Origin: Alteribacillus sp. YIM 98480
GTDB taxonomy: Bacteria; Bacillota; Bacilli; Bacillales; Marinococcaceae
Direction of reading: 5' to 3'
Assembly: GCF_009765375.1 (NCBI RefSeq)
Contig: NZ_VTOK01000001.1
Location: forward strand, 186,001-250,000
DNA: 64,000 nt
Part shown: piece by piece, positions 8,581-18,702 of the stretch
Numbering within the stretch: the first letter of the stretch is position 1
Layout: every line of letters begins with the position of its first letter
Translations under genes and position numbers: made by a program
The notes under the pieces: model-generated
The model's database searches: none
Seen by the model: the letters and a program-made list of their open reading frames with translations, nothing else
Told to the model about the DNA's origin: nothing

Positions 8581-10527
8581 TTATTTCAATGATTCTTTTA
8601 TAATTTTTTTATAATAGATTACAGACAACAAACCAAAAATGGAATACAGCGCTGTATATATACCCATGACAAGAAGCATTGGCGTCCACACCTCGGTTCC
8701 GAAGAAAAACCAGCCGGATTGGACTGCGAAATAGCTATGCAGCAGGCCTACGATGAGCGGAATTCCAAAGTTGAACAGTTGTTTACCCTGAATACCTTTT
8801 ACCAAATCTTTAATGGTGAAGCCTAGTTTTCTTAGAATGGTATAATTCGGTTGTTCTTCTTCACTTTCATCCATCTGCTTGAAGTAGAGAATACAACCAG
8901 ACGTGATTAAAAACGTTAAGCCAAGAAAGCCGACGATAAACATGTAAAGCCCCATATTCTGTTTCTGTATTTGGGCTGATGCATATTGAGAGGCGTTACC
9001 ATGTTCCTCACTTAGCGGCATCTCTTGAAAGAGATGATTCGCTTCTTCTATTGATGAAGCATTTTCTAAGTTAAACCCAACGAACACGGATGATTCACGT
9101 TGGATGTCCGCATTTGAATCGGCCGAAATCTTTTTAAATGTATCATCATCGACAACAACTGTCGGAAGGCCCGCTGTAAAGTACAATGGGAGAACGTCTT
9201 CTTTGGTTACACCGATATATTCTCGTTCGATTGCTTCGTTTAATCCATGAATCACGATGTCCCCGGATTCTTTAAAACTCATAAGCTGCTGCATCGCATC
9301 GCTCGAGCCGGTAAATTGTGTTTCATTTTGGCTCACATCTACATTTTCCACATAACTATCGCTAACAATCGGCATCGTCATCATTCCGCCATTAGTATTT
9401 AAGTCATCTATGTTCGTTCCTACTATATCCTTAATATTTATTTCTGCCATTACAACCTCACGGGTTAGATCATTATATCCAATTTCATGTTCAGCTAATA
9501 CGTCGCCAAAAGCATTGGCATCTTCTGTACTAATAAAAGCGAAATCAGCAGGTGCATTACTTTCAGCGGTTTTTTCAGCAGAATAGTAGGAAATATAGCT
9601 TAACGATAACAAACCGATTGCAAGAGCAGAAACCGTAGTAATGACCGTCAATAGCACAGCGTTTGATTTCATTCGGAACATAATTGAGGACATGGACATG
9701 ACTTGATTAATATTCAAGTAGCCGTCTTTATTTTTTCGAAGAATATTTGCTAGAAAGCAGACAGAACCTTTGTAGAAAAAATACGTACCGATAATGACAG
9801 AGGATAGAATGAAAATCATTGCTAGAAACAGTTGGTTGATAGAAACGAAATCCCCATCGAATAATTTCGAAGATACATAATAACCGCCAGCAATGAGTAA
9901 GATTCCACACACTCCCATAAAACCTTCGATGATGGATATTTTCTTAATGTGTATTTCGGTTTTCGATCTTACATGAAACAAAGAGAGAATACTTTGGTGT
10001 TTGATAAATACATAGTTCATCAATAAGATCAACAAAGAAATACCACTAAACACCATTATGGTCTGCCAAAATGCTTGAGCTGAGAAATGTAAAGAAGCAA
10101 CAGCTTCTACATCAGTCACCTTAAATAAAATCATGGTCACTAATTTTGATGCAGAAAATCCAAGTATACTTCCGATTAATACGGAGCTGAAATAAAGGAT
10201 CAAATTTTCTGCACTCAATATCCAGAAGATGCGATTCTTAGTCAATCCAATCAGTTGAAACAGACCAATTTCTTTACTGCGGCGTTTAATGAACAGATTA
10301 TTTGCGTACAAGAGAAAAATCGAGACAATCGCTACGAGTAAAATCGAAGCTGTCCGCACGGCAGCTGCCCCTTTTATCGATCCCGTCGCTTCATCCATCG
10401 ATGGGTCGTATTGAAGGGTAACAAACATTAAATAAAGCGCGGCACTGAAAATTAGAGCAAATACATAAAGATAGTAGCTTTGTACATTTTTCTTTAAATT
10501 ACGCAAAATGAGTTGGTTAATGCTCAT
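8581..10527 (-). CDS. bceB: BceB-type ABC transporter permease (FtsX family)
   Basis: A 648-residue permease with about ten membrane helices and a large extracellular domain of roughly 200 residues between helices 7 and 8 (about residues 310-520), the hallmark of peptide-antibiotic sensing and detoxifying BceAB transporters. The start at 10527 ([14 protein letters not shown]) is the usual one for the family and overlaps the ATPase gene by 11 bases. BceB forms a complex with BceA and with the kinase BceS, using ATP to free lipid II or undecaprenyl-pyrophosphate from bacitracin-like peptides. The exact peptide is not predictable from sequence. Confidence 0.9.
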   Translation of the reverse strand: MSINQLILRNLKKNVQSYYLYVFALIFSAALYLMFVTLQYDPSMDEATGSIKGAAAVRTASILLVAIVSIFLLYANNLFIKRRSKEIGLFQLIGLTKNRIFWILSAENLILYFSSVLIGSILGFSASKLVTMILFKVTDVEAVASLHFSAQAFWQTIMVFSGISLLILLMNYVFIKHQSILSLFHVRSKTEIHIKKISIIEGFMGVCGILLIAGGYYVSSKLFDGDFVSINQLFLAMIFILSSVIIGTYFFYKGSVCFLANILRKNKDGYLNINQVMSMSSIMFRMKSNAVLLTVITTVSALAIGLLSLSYISYYSAEKTAESNAPADFAFISTEDANAFGDVLAEHEIGYNDLTREVVMAEINIKDIVGTNIDDLNTNGGMMTMPIVSDSYVENVDVSQNETQFTGSSDAMQQLMSFKESGDIVIHGLNEAIEREYIGVTKEDVLPLYFTAGLPTVVVDDDTFKKISADSNADIQRESSVFVGFNLENASSIEEANHLFQEMPLSEEHGNASQYASAQIQKQNMGLYMFIVGFLGLTFLITSGCILYFKQMDESEEEQPNYTILRKLGFTIKDLVKGIQGKQLFNFGIPLIVGLLHSYFAVQSGWFFFGTEVWTPMLLVMGIYTALYSIFGLLSVIYYKKIIKESLK

Positions 10528-11278
10528 ATTGCACCCCGCCCAATACACCTTGTGTAGTCATGATGTCTTTTAGAAACGTTTGGCGTGTCTGATCCCCTTT
10601 ATTCAACTGCGTATAGATCTGTCCGTCTTTAATAAAGATAACACGGCTGCTGTAGCTTGCGGCAACAGGGTCATGCGTAACCATGACAATAGTTGCCAGG
10701 TGTTTTTCATTTAAATTGCTCATTTTATCTAATAAATCAGAAGCAGATTTAGAGTCAAGTGCACCTGTTGGCTCATCTGCAAAAATAATACTAGGGTTGT
10801 GGATGAAAGCTCTAGCTGCAGAGGTTCGTTGTTTCTGCCCGCCGGAGATTTCGATTGGATATTTATGTTGAACGTCTTCAATGCCAAGTTCTAAGGCTAT
10901 TTCCTGAAATTTTTTATTTGCTTCTTGTTTCGAGACTTTTGTTATTGATAATGGAAGCAATATATTCTCTTTAACCGTCAACGTATTCAATAAATTGTAT
11001 TCTTGAAAAATAAAGCCTAAATGGTGTTTTCTAAATGCGGCTAACTGCTTTTCTTTTTGACTAGTTAAATCTTTGCCTTCTATTTTAATAGTGCCGCGGC
11101 TCAAACGGTCAATAGAAGAAAGCACATTTAATAAAGTCGTCTTTCCGGAACCAGAGGCACCCATAATTGTAAGAAATTCGCCCTTTTCAATTCTGACATC
11201 AATGCCTTTTAACACCTCTTGCTTTGTAAATTTGTTTCCATAGCTTTTATAAATTTTATTCGCTTCTAAAATAGTCAT
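10517..11278 (-). CDS. bceA: BceA-type ABC transporter ATP-binding protein
   Basis: A 253-residue ATPase with Walker A GASGSGKT (residues 40-47), Q-loop [10 protein letters not shown], signature ISGGQKQR and Walker [13 protein letters not shown]. The start at 11278 is fixed by GGGGGA seven bases upstream; the longer frame to 11380 runs through the promoter. It pairs with the overlapping permease gene and is preceded by its own promoter and a BceR-type palindrome, so transport genes can be induced separately from the two-component genes. Confidence 0.95.
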   Translation of the reverse strand: MTILEANKIYKSYGNKFTKQEVLKGIDVRIEKGEFLTIMGASGSGKTTLLNVLSSIDRLSRGTIKIEGKDLTSQKEKQLAAFRKHHLGFIFQEYNLLNTLTVKENILLPLSITKVSKQEANKKFQEIALELGIEDVQHKYPIEISGGQKQRTSAARAFIHNPSIIFADEPTGALDSKSASDLLDKMSNLNEKHLATIVMVTHDPVAASYSSRVIFIKDGQIYTQLNKGDQTRQTFLKDIMTTQGVLGGVQYEH

Positions 11279-11306
11279 TTGTATTCCCCCATACATTGTT
11301 ATCTTT

Positions 11307-11335
11307 ATTATATAAACTTCAAATACGTCTGTCCT
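11307..11335 (-). promoter_or_regulatory. Promoter of bceAB
   Basis: On the minus strand a consensus -10 box TATAAT (plus coordinates 11307-11312) is preceded by AGGACA (11330-11335) with a 17-base spacer. The poor first half of the -35 box is typical of activator-dependent promoters. The BceR-type palindrome lies 29 bases further upstream. Confidence 0.65.
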
Positions 11336-11364
11336 TTCAACCATCGAACAAAAAAGAAAAGCGA

Positions 11365-11380
11365 GTGACATTTTTGTCAC
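11365..11380 (-). promoter_or_regulatory. BceR-type operator, GTGACA-N4-TGTCAC
   Basis: A perfect inverted repeat GTGACA-TTTT-TGTCAC overlaps the last codons and stop of the histidine kinase gene. It fits the known BceR-like pattern of inverted repeats with a four-base spacer upstream of bceAB-type promoters. Confidence 0.8.
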
Positions 11381-12384
11381 ACGCCTTGAATATCGACAAA
11401 TTCATTTGCTTTTGGAAAAGTAAGAGAAAAAGAGGTACCGCAGCCGAATTCCGATTGAACGTTAATATGAATATGCAGGGAAGATGCCACTTTTTTTGCT
11501 AAGTAGAGCCCCATTCCAGATGCAGTGTTGTCTTGATGTTGACTCGTTGAGGTAAAGCCTTTGTCAAAAATACGCTGCAGGTCGCGTGCCTCAATGCCGC
11601 GCCCGCTGTCAGCCACCGTGAAAATAGTTTGTCCGTTATGCTTGCTGCTTGATATGGAAATATCTGAACCTTTTTCACTATATTTTACGGCGTTTGTGAG
11701 AAACTGGCGAATGATAAAAGAGAGCCATTTTGAATCGCTAAGTACATTTATAACTGTCAAATCAATATTAAAACCAATACCTTTTTGCAGACACCATGAT
11801 CGCAGAGTGTTGATTTCACTATAAACGATAGAAGCGAGCTCGATTTTTTCCATATATAGATCATTCTCCATAAATGGCATGCGTTTTTGATGGAGCTGTT
11901 GATCGAGCAGCAAATGTACTCGCATCCATTCATGAGTCAGCTGCAATTTCAGGTGCCGGTCTTCCACGCGGTCAATAATTAATTGCATAGCCGTTAAAGG
12001 AGTTTTCACTTCATGAATCCACGCTAGCATTTCATCTTTTTCCTGTTCGAGTAATGTATGCTGAGTGGAAACTTCTGCTTTTAGTTCTTCTATCGGTTGG
12101 GAAATGCTTTGTTCTATCAGTTTCTCAAACGGGCGGTTTGGCTCGGGTAAAGTGGTGATGTCTGTATCCTTTTTACGCTCCGAAAGTTCTATGAAAAATT
12201 TCACCTCTTGATGGTAACGAATGATGATAAATATAGTGAAAATGATGGTTGATAGAAAAACGTAATACATGACAGCGGAATATGGAATCGATGAATCGAG
12301 ATAGGTGATAAACAGTGCAAGTACCTGTAAAAACATAAACATAAGGATCCAGCTGCGCCGCTCTCGTAAATATTTTCGAATCAT
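11377..12384 (-). CDS. bceS: BceS-type intramembrane-sensing histidine kinase
   Basis: A 335-residue kinase with two closely spaced N-terminal membrane helices (about residues 12-30 and 36-56) and almost no extracellular loop, so it senses through the BceAB transporter rather than directly. Phosphorylation site H124 lies in [13 protein letters not shown], the N box is [11 protein letters not shown], and G boxes are VADSGRGI and GMGLYLAKK. Its ATG overlaps the response-regulator stop as ATGA, with AAAAGGAAA upstream. It phosphorylates the cognate regulator on exposure to cell-wall-active peptides. Confidence 0.92.
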   Translation of the reverse strand: MIRKYLRERRSWILMFMFLQVLALFITYLDSSIPYSAVMYYVFLSTIIFTIFIIIRYHQEVKFFIELSERKKDTDITTLPEPNRPFEKLIEQSISQPIEELKAEVSTQHTLLEQEKDEMLAWIHEVKTPLTAMQLIIDRVEDRHLKLQLTHEWMRVHLLLDQQLHQKRMPFMENDLYMEKIELASIVYSEINTLRSWCLQKGIGFNIDLTVINVLSDSKWLSFIIRQFLTNAVKYSEKGSDISISSSKHNGQTIFTVADSGRGIEARDLQRIFDKGFTSTSQHQDNTASGMGLYLAKKVASSLHIHINVQSEFGCGTSFSLTFPKANEFVDIQGV

Positions 12385-13070
12385 TGATTTTCCTTTTCTA
12401 ATGCGATATAACCCTGACCGATTTTGGTCTCGATCGTATTATTAAGTCCAATCTCAGACAATTTTTTCCTTAGACGATTCACATTGACCGTCAGCGTATT
12501 GTCACTGATAAATCGCTGATCATCCCATAGTCGAGTCATTAAATCCTCGCGACTGACAATTTGATTTTTATTCTCCATTAAAAGCTTTAAAATCCACATT
12601 TCGTTTTTTGTCAGCTCAACCGTTGCTTGTCCAATCGCCACTTGATTTCGTTCAAAATCAATCGTTGCTCCTCGCCAAGTTTTAAGGTCCGGAACTGCAG
12701 TGCTGTAGTTATATACCCGGCGCAGGATCGCCTGGATTTTTGCAATCAGCACATCAAAGTGAAAAGGTTTCTGAATATAATCATCGGCCCCAAGATTCAT
12801 GGACATCACCATATCTGTCGGGTGGTCACGGGATGACAAGAAAATAATCGGCACATTCGAATGTTCACGAATCATCCGGCACCAATGAAATCCATCAAAT
12901 TTCGGCAGCTGTATATCTATGATCACCAAATGAGGCTTTACAGATGTAAAAGTTTCCAATACTTTTTGATAGTCTGTTATCCCGGAGACGACATATTCCC
13001 ATTGAGAGAGACGGTTTTTCATTTCATTAAAAAGGGAAGCATCATCTTCTATAAGCAGTATGTTGAACAA
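12381..13070 (-). CDS. bceR: BceR-type response regulator (OmpR family)
   Basis: A 229-residue regulator: receiver domain with acidic pocket E8-D9-D10 and phosphorylation site D52 in IIDIQLPKFDG, then an OmpR winged helix ending in NTLTVNVNRLRKKL. The chosen start is TTG at 13070 (MFNILLIEDD), which aligns with the known BceR N-terminus and lies six bases after GAGGTG. The GTG at 13079 sits on the ribosome site itself. It should activate bceAB through the palindrome at 11365-11380. Confidence 0.92.
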   Translation of the reverse strand: MFNILLIEDDASLFNEMKNRLSQWEYVVSGITDYQKVLETFTSVKPHLVIIDIQLPKFDGFHWCRMIREHSNVPIIFLSSRDHPTDMVMSMNLGADDYIQKPFHFDVLIAKIQAILRRVYNYSTAVPDLKTWRGATIDFERNQVAIGQATVELTKNEMWILKLLMENKNQIVSREDLMTRLWDDQRFISDNTLTVNVNRLRKKLSEIGLNNTIETKIGQGYIALEKENQ

Positions 13071-13347
13071 CAGGATCACCTCTAGGAAAATTATAGCAAA
13101 TATCTATCTGCTGCTCTATTGCTAAAAAATAAAAAGCTATTATTCCCCTTTATTTCCAGAATATTCAACAATTCCTTCGATGTACATGAAAAAAGAGAGT
13201 CTCTCTGTATCTCGAAAGAATGGTGACCACACAAAATCCAAGAGTACAGAAGAAACTCCCTATGTTTACTTATTTTCCGTTTGAGCTGCGAGAATACACG
13301 ATTTTAGAACCTCAAATTGCTTGAATGGCGGATCCTGTTGCATATTG

Positions 13348-14412
13348 TCACTTTGAGGAATGATTTTTTGCAAGTTTTTCTCGATCAGCGGACGTTGGAG
13401 GCTCCTCTAACCAGCCTTGTTTAATCATTAAATTTGTTCCTGTATTAACATATTTTCCGATTCCAACGGAAAGTGAAGCAAAAGCAAGGTGTACATCATG
13501 CCTTAATATTTTACTCATTGCTGATCCATAATTTTGTATCCCAACTCCATTAGATAATACAGTATGATAAAGCAATAGCTTATCAGAAAAAGGTGAAATA
13601 GTAGAATCGGTAACATGGGAGTCCACTATCTTAGGAGAAGGCAGCATATCTTTCAAAAGTATCTGTCCTAATTCAGTTATTTGTTTCTCTGCCAATTGAG
13701 ATCCTTCTTGAAAATAACTTCTTAACTCTTCTGAAGATGCTATTTGGCTAAATGCTATCATTAATGCTTTGCCTAGTGTATTGGTATTGAGGTTAAGTTG
13801 TAATTGCTTGATTTCTAAAGCCGTTAATGGCCTGGTTTTTCCTGCTATAACAGATATAAAAGATTCTTTTTCTATAAAGTCGACTTTGTTAGGATAAGGA
13901 ATTTCAGGATGAGAAATGTCGATCCCTTTTGAAAGCAGCAAGTTGATGCCCTGTTTATAGGTAGATATTGTATCATTTAAGCCCGTTTCAAAATATTCGA
14001 TAATATCGTTCCTAAAAGAAGTAGAGAGAGCACTGCCGTATGTTTCAAAGCCTGCTCTTGCCATTTCAGTAATATAAAAAACCATAAAAACGTCGCTAAA
14101 TAAACGAGGTGCTTCTTTTCGAATATCTTGTTCCCCGAATCCTACGGGAATAGGGATTTTTTCTTTTGTAAAAATTTCCTCTATGGCTCTTAAATGCTTT
14201 TTAGAAATATTTAAAGCAAACTCAATAAATTTTTTAATTTCATCGTCTTGAACTACTTGAAGATGATGTTCATATACGCAGCAAAACAAAGAGTCACCTA
14301 AATAATTTGAAAATAAATCACCTAGTTCCGAGGAGACTAATTTTTTATTTAGATAATGTTCTTTCATTGTTCTTTTTATATCTGTTTCTTCCTGTGATTC
14401 ATTCTTCTCCAC
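13348..14412 (-). CDS. DUF3231 family protein (tandem CotF-like helical bundles)
   Basis: A 354-residue helical protein built of two similar halves (about residues 15-165 and 190-345). Each half has an EMARAGFETYGSALSTSFRNDI-like pattern, recurring near the end as NYGSAMSKILRHDV. This is characteristic of the DUF3231 family, common in spore-forming Bacillales and distantly related to spore coat protein CotF and ferritin-like bundles. The GTG start at 14412 follows AGGAGG by eight bases. Function is unknown; a stress or spore role is inferred from the family. The gene is monocistronic. Confidence 0.85.
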   Translation of the reverse strand: MEKNESQEETDIKRTMKEHYLNKKLVSSELGDLFSNYLGDSLFCCVYEHHLQVVQDDEIKKFIEFALNISKKHLRAIEEIFTKEKIPIPVGFGEQDIRKEAPRLFSDVFMVFYITEMARAGFETYGSALSTSFRNDIIEYFETGLNDTISTYKQGINLLLSKGIDISHPEIPYPNKVDFIEKESFISVIAGKTRPLTALEIKQLQLNLNTNTLGKALMIAFSQIASSEELRSYFQEGSQLAEKQITELGQILLKDMLPSPKIVDSHVTDSTISPFSDKLLLYHTVLSNGVGIQNYGSAMSKILRHDVHLAFASLSVGIGKYVNTGTNLMIKQGWLEEPPTSADREKLAKNHSSK

Positions 14413-14828
14413 TTTTCACGCCTCCTTCTATGTAATCATGATGTATTATTTGTAAAAAAAGAAAAAATATAAGGACTTGATTACATAAATCGAACATCCT
14501 ATATGAGCTGAATTCTCAGAGGGTGCATTTCAAAAGTAGATACGCTTTTCAATTTTTACGTAATTCTTCTATGCCTTTAAACGCCATAGACTTTGATGGT
14601 TAAACGGACGAGTGAGGGTGTGGTTATTTTCGTTCAGAGACTCCCGGATAAGGAAGTTCTTATGAAAAAACTGGGGTCATATTGATGGATTGTCTGAAAT
14701 GAAATCGATCTCTTTTAAAAATATAATAGTGCTCAGTTCATGGTAACGAGCAGTTTATTATTTGTGAAATGCAGTATTAAGAAAATAATATTGTAATACC
14801 TTTGACTATAGAAAATGAGGCAATCTTT
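14413..14828. other. Gene-free stretch, possible decayed 5' part of the GGDEF gene
   Basis: No intact gene. At 14680-14790 the plus strand can be read as short hydrophobic pieces (for example SFKNIIVLSS) broken by stops. These may be the lost N-terminal membrane part of the broken diguanylate cyclase gene that follows. No promoter or RNA element was recognised. Confidence 0.35.
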
Positions 14829-15512
14829 ATGGATATAAGTGGGAGAATATTTGCAATCGGGGTGGTTGATTTGCTAATATTCTTCGTTATTTTTATTATC
14901 ATCAATATTTGGCATTGCCTTTTAAATGGAATCTCTTTGTGTGACCAGCTATATTTCTACTGATTGCCTGGTGGCGCGAAAAACAATATGACAAAGCAAA
15001 ATATTATTCTGGAAAAGGTCCATTAACCAATACGTATAATCGACGAACAGTGGAAAGTATCTTCCAAGCATTTTCTTTGCATTCGAAGAAAAGAAACGAA
15101 AAACTAGACATTTTTATCATTGACCTCAACCATTCCAAGAAAATTAGTGATGCATATGGGCATAATACAGGGGATGAATTGTTACAGGCTATATCCTTTA
15201 TCTTAAGAAAGATGATTTTATTGCAAGGTGGGGAGGCGATGAATATTTAATCCTCATTCCAAATTCAAGCGAAGTATTTTCGAAGATATTTTATTAAGAT
15301 CTCCGTAAAGAACTAGAACATAATGAGGTCGTGAACATTTCCTATTTTGGGGTTTCTATTGGTTGTGCAATCTATCCTGATAATGGAGACCGTTTTCAGA
15401 TGGCTGATAAGGAGAGGTATAAGTTGAAAGAGAAAAACCTGGGCACTTATGAACATAAAACGTTAATATTATTTTTTATAGGGAAGTATTATGGAAGGCA
15501 TTTATTTTTGTA
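14829..15512 (+). pseudogene. Membrane-anchored diguanylate cyclase (GGDEF), multiply disrupted
   Basis: The pieces of a GGDEF protein are spread over several frames. A hydrophobic N-terminal segment starts at 14829, then a frame change near 14960 leads to LTNTYNRRTVESIF and IIDLNHSKKISDAYGHNTGDELL. A further shift near 15210-15230 leads to ARWGGDEYLILIPNS, with the GGDE signature at 15232-15243, and a stop at 15294-15296 before the VSIGCAIYPDNGD tail. At least two frameshifts and one nonsense codon make it a clear pseudogene. The intact protein would have made cyclic di-GMP. Its active-site motif survives, so decay is probably recent. Confidence 0.85.
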
Positions 15513-15671
15513 ATTATTATTAGTTTTATTGCGTTGCCTTTTATTAGACTAACAGCATAAATGTCTGAGGGTAATGAAAACAAATGAAGTGAACTGTTTT
15601 GTTGGGTACTTGCGCAATGATTTATACAAATAAATGAGGTTGAGAAAGTCTTTTGAAAATAAAATATAAAA

Positions 15672-15697
15672 CAAAAAGCCCCCGATTCAGGGGCTCT
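15672..15697 (-). terminator. Terminator of the nucleosidase lipoprotein gene
   Basis: On the minus strand GAGCCCC, a six-base loop and GGGGGCTTTTTGTTTT form a compact hairpin with T-run right after the stop at 15704. Confidence 0.85.
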
Positions 15698-15703
15698 TTG
15701 GTA

Positions 15704-16531
15704 TTACTTGTTTTCAAGTATTTCTTCAATAACGTGACTGGAGTTTTGTGCCGCTTCTTCGACGAAGTTTTCTTGAATTTCTGCTGCTTCTTCTCCGGCG
15801 TCGTCGGAAGCAGAGCGAATGACAACGTATGGGACGTCATTCAAGTAGGCAATTTGGCCAACTGCAGCGCCTTCCATTTCTACTACGTAAGCGTCAAACG
15901 TTTCGTTAATCCATTGCGATTTTTCTTCGCTGTCAATAAATTGGTCACCGGTAGCCACTGTTTCAGTGAACACATCCACATAGTCAGGCAATCCTTCTGT
16001 TCCTTCTTCTGCAAGAGAAATCAATTCATCATCAGCTTCAAAGTACAGTACGTCCATATAGGGAATTTGGCCAGGTTCATAATCTTTAGCTGTTTCATCC
16101 ATATCATGGTGAACTGTTTGGGTAGAAATTACAATGTCGCCAAGACCTACATCAGGATGTATACTTCCTGCTACACCTGAATTGATCAATGCATCAACAT
16201 TAAATTCACTAAGAAGAATTTGAGCTGCAATCGAGGCATTGACTTTCCCGATGCCTGATTGAACGAGCACAATATTCTCATCTTTTAGAGTTCCTTCATA
16301 AAACGTCATACCAGCGATGTCTTTTTCTTCTTCTACCTCCATATTAGAACGTAAAATATCGATTTCTACTTCCATCGGACCAATGATACCCACTGTTTCT
16401 TCTTCATTTTGATTATCTGTTTCCTCGGTTTCTCCACCTTCAGCTTGTCCTGAATCTTGACCGCAGCCTGCTAAAACAAGAGTAAGAACCAATAATAGAA
16501 CGGTGTTTTTCCAAGATGATAAAAAGTTCAC
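15704..16531 (-). CDS. Lipoprotein 5'-methylthioadenosine/S-adenosylhomocysteine nucleosidase-like protein
   Basis: A 275-residue protein starts with a lipoprotein signal peptide (lipobox LAGC, lipidated Cys23) and an acidic linker (about 24-48), then a complete MTAN/Pfs-type nucleosidase domain. Visible active-site elements are PMEVEIDIL (general acid Glu), NSGVAGSI, VEMEGAAVGQ (ribose-binding Glu) and RSASDDAGEE (catalytic Asp). MTAN enzymes normally work in the cytoplasm; here the domain would be anchored outside the cell, suggesting nucleoside salvage from the medium. The GTG start has GGGGGT eight bases upstream. The next gene along the strand, adenine deaminase, could use the adenine released after uptake. 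Confidence 0.85.
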   Translation of the reverse strand: MNFLSSWKNTVLLLVLTLVLAGCGQDSGQAEGGETEETDNQNEEETVGIIGPMEVEIDILRSNMEVEEEKDIAGMTFYEGTLKDENIVLVQSGIGKVNASIAAQILLSEFNVDALINSGVAGSIHPDVGLGDIVISTQTVHHDMDETAKDYEPGQIPYMDVLYFEADDELISLAEEGTEGLPDYVDVFTETVATGDQFIDSEEKSQWINETFDAYVVEMEGAAVGQIAYLNDVPYVVIRSASDDAGEEAAEIQENFVEEAAQNSSHVIEEILENK

Positions 16532-16656
16532 TTTTTTGTACCCCCATAGATGTTATTTAATTTCTAAAGTGAAATTGATGAAAAAACGAACATTAAATAA
16601 AAATTTAAATAAAATGTCCGTATTTTATTTTAAATAAATTTAATTAGAACGCAACC

Positions 16657-18423
16657 CTATTCTGCATTTTTTTCTGTATTCGATCTGAAAAAATCGACCG
16701 GAATGTGTTTAAATGTACCTACATCAAACAACCCGGCATCCGTTAATTTTAGCTCTGGTATAACGGGCAGTGTTAAAAAGGACAAGGTTAAAAATGGGTT
16801 GAATGTTTGGGAACATCCTATATCTAATAGAGATGCGTTTAATTGGTGAAGAAGATTGTTAACCTCGTCACTATCTTTGTCAGATATCAGTCCTGCTATG
16901 TTTAAGGGAAGGGCTGCTATCACTTGATTATCTTTTACAACAGCCAACCCGCCCTGCATATTTTTTATGGCATGTATAGCTGTTATCATATCCGTATCAT
17001 TGGTTCCCGCAATAACGAGGTTATGGGAATCATGCGCTACGGTCGAGGCGATTGCTCCTTCTTTTATTCCGAATCCTTTGACAATCCCTAATCCAATATT
17101 ACCGGTTCCAGAGTGTCTTTCCACAACAGCTAACTTTAATTGATCGTGTTCAACAGAGGGGATAAATGTATCATCTTCCACCGTGACATTTTCCACTAGC
17201 TTATTGGTGACCAAACTATTTGGAGATACACCGATAATATGAGCCTTTTTTCCATCTATTGGAATATTTAAGTCTTCTTCTCGCAAGGTTGGAACGTTGA
17301 CCGTATTTGTTAGTCGAGAAGGTGGTTTTATGAATGAAAGCGTCTTGCCAACGTATTTTCCATCTTTTCCGGTAAGTTTTCCGAATTTGTAAACTGCATG
17401 AATTGAAACAGAGGCTAAGTCGTCGAGCAGCAGAAAGTCGGCAGCATATCCTGGTGCAATGGCACCTTTATTTTTTAATCCATAACATTCGGCAGCATTC
17501 AGTGATGCCATCTGTATAGCTAATAACGGGTCAAGTCCTTGTTTGATAGAGAGACGAACATTGTGATCGATGCTGCCTTCTTCTAATAAATCATCTAAAT
17601 GTTTGTCATCTGTACAAAAGAGGAAACGACGGGCATTTTTATGATTTACGAGTGGAACAATAGATGTGAGATCTTTTGCTGCAGAACCTTCACGAATGAG
17701 AACGTACAATCCACGTCTTAATCGGTCTAATGCCTCGGAAGCTGAGTTAGCCTCATGGTCAGTACCTATTCCAGCTGAAGCATATACATTGAGAGCATCG
17801 GAATGAAGACCGGCTGCGTGTCCGTCTACCAAGCTGCTGTATTTTGAAGTGGCGATCAGTTTATCAATCATCGCATTATCTGAATTTAATACAGACGGAT
17901 AATCCATAACTTCAGCAAGTCCAAGCACCTGTTTGTGATCAAAAAAAGCAGTGAGATCTGCGGCGTTTAACTGAGCTCCATTGTTTTCAAACGGTGTGGC
18001 CGGAACGCAGGAAGGCAGCATGACTTGAATATCCATCGGTAGATTTTCTGAGTCATCTAACATAAATTGGATGCCGTCTTTTCCAGCCACGTTTGCTATT
18101 TCATGCGGGTCCGTAATAATAGTGGTAACACCGTGAGGAAGTACAGCTTTTGCGAACTCAGCGGGGGTTACCATGGACGATTCAATGTGAACATGACCGT
18201 CTATAAAGGAAGGACACACATACCGGTTGTTTGCATCAATTACTTTTTTTCCTTCAAATTGACCAATACCCGCAATATATCCATCGGCAGTTGCAATATC
18301 TCCCTCAATAACTTCAAGGTTAAACACATCTATAATCCGTCCATTTTTTATGACAATGTCAGCCGGAATTCTTTGACTTGCCACAGCAATGCGCTTTTTT
18401 AATACGCTTTTATCAATCGCCAT
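16657..18423 (-). CDS. ade: Adenine deaminase
   Basis: A 588-residue amidohydrolase of the AdeC family, converting adenine to hypoxanthine and ammonia. Metal-ligand motifs are FIDGHVHIESSM and TDPHEIANVAG, with further HEANSASEAL and FCTDDKHLDDL segments. The C-terminal adenine-deaminase domain ends near GIKEGAIASTVAHDSHN and the PELKLTDAG tail. The ATG has GGGGGAAAG upstream. It is preceded by a purine riboswitch with a terminator, so expression is set by purine supply. It lies 125 bases upstream of the nucleosidase lipoprotein gene on the same strand, with no clear terminator between them. Confidence 0.95.
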   Translation of the reverse strand: MAIDKSVLKKRIAVASQRIPADIVIKNGRIIDVFNLEVIEGDIATADGYIAGIGQFEGKKVIDANNRYVCPSFIDGHVHIESSMVTPAEFAKAVLPHGVTTIITDPHEIANVAGKDGIQFMLDDSENLPMDIQVMLPSCVPATPFENNGAQLNAADLTAFFDHKQVLGLAEVMDYPSVLNSDNAMIDKLIATSKYSSLVDGHAAGLHSDALNVYASAGIGTDHEANSASEALDRLRRGLYVLIREGSAAKDLTSIVPLVNHKNARRFLFCTDDKHLDDLLEEGSIDHNVRLSIKQGLDPLLAIQMASLNAAECYGLKNKGAIAPGYAADFLLLDDLASVSIHAVYKFGKLTGKDGKYVGKTLSFIKPPSRLTNTVNVPTLREEDLNIPIDGKKAHIIGVSPNSLVTNKLVENVTVEDDTFIPSVEHDQLKLAVVERHSGTGNIGLGIVKGFGIKEGAIASTVAHDSHNLVIAGTNDTDMITAIHAIKNMQGGLAVVKDNQVIAALPLNIAGLISDKDSDEVNNLLHQLNASLLDIGCSQTFNPFLTLSFLTLPVIPELKLTDAGLFDVGTFKHIPVDFFRSNTEKNAE

Positions 18424-18502
18424 TAGTCTTTCCCCCTTTTTTATACTTTACGAAAGTTTTTTTGTTTAAAGGATCAAAGGCGAGCAGAGTTTTCTAAATA
18501 CT

Positions 18503-18530
18503 AAAAAAACCCCAGGTTGTCCTGGAGTTT
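18503..18530 (-). terminator. Riboswitch expression-platform terminator
   Basis: On the minus strand AAACTCCAGG and CCTGGGGTTT pair over ten positions (one G-T) around ACAA and run into seven T residues, 80 bases before the adenine deaminase start and after the aptamer. Confidence 0.85.
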
Positions 18531-18599
18531 GACGTACGATAAGGGGTAACACATTTTACGTATAGGTGTAACATACGTGCTGTCTGTTAGTATCCCCTT

Positions 18600-18666
18600 C
18601 TCGTAGTCAAACTATTTAAGGTAGTTTGGTAGAAACGATTGGACCATATTTCCAACATTATACGAG
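18600..18666 (-). ncRNA. Purine riboswitch aptamer, guanine/hypoxanthine type
   Basis: On the minus strand P1 is CTCGTA/TACGAG, P2 is GTTGGA/TCCAAT with the loop AATATGG, and P3 is AAACTA/TAGTTT with the loop CCTTAAA. Junction sequences TATAAT, GTTTCTACC and GACTACG match the purine aptamer core. The base that selects the ligand (position 74 of the xpt numbering) is C, as in guanine/hypoxanthine binders, not U as in adenine binders. The downstream segment CCCCTTATCGTA can pair with the 3' P1 strand plus AAGGGG, giving a possible alternative fold before the terminator. Confidence 0.92.
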
Positions 18667-18702
18667 CAAGGCATGAGTGATTCTATTTAAATATTGTTTC
18701 AT

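Noticed and set aside
15653-16180. 175-codon plus-strand open frame opposite the nucleosidase gene
   Set aside because: It is a Cys/Phe-rich shadow of a well-supported lipoprotein gene and has no ribosome site.
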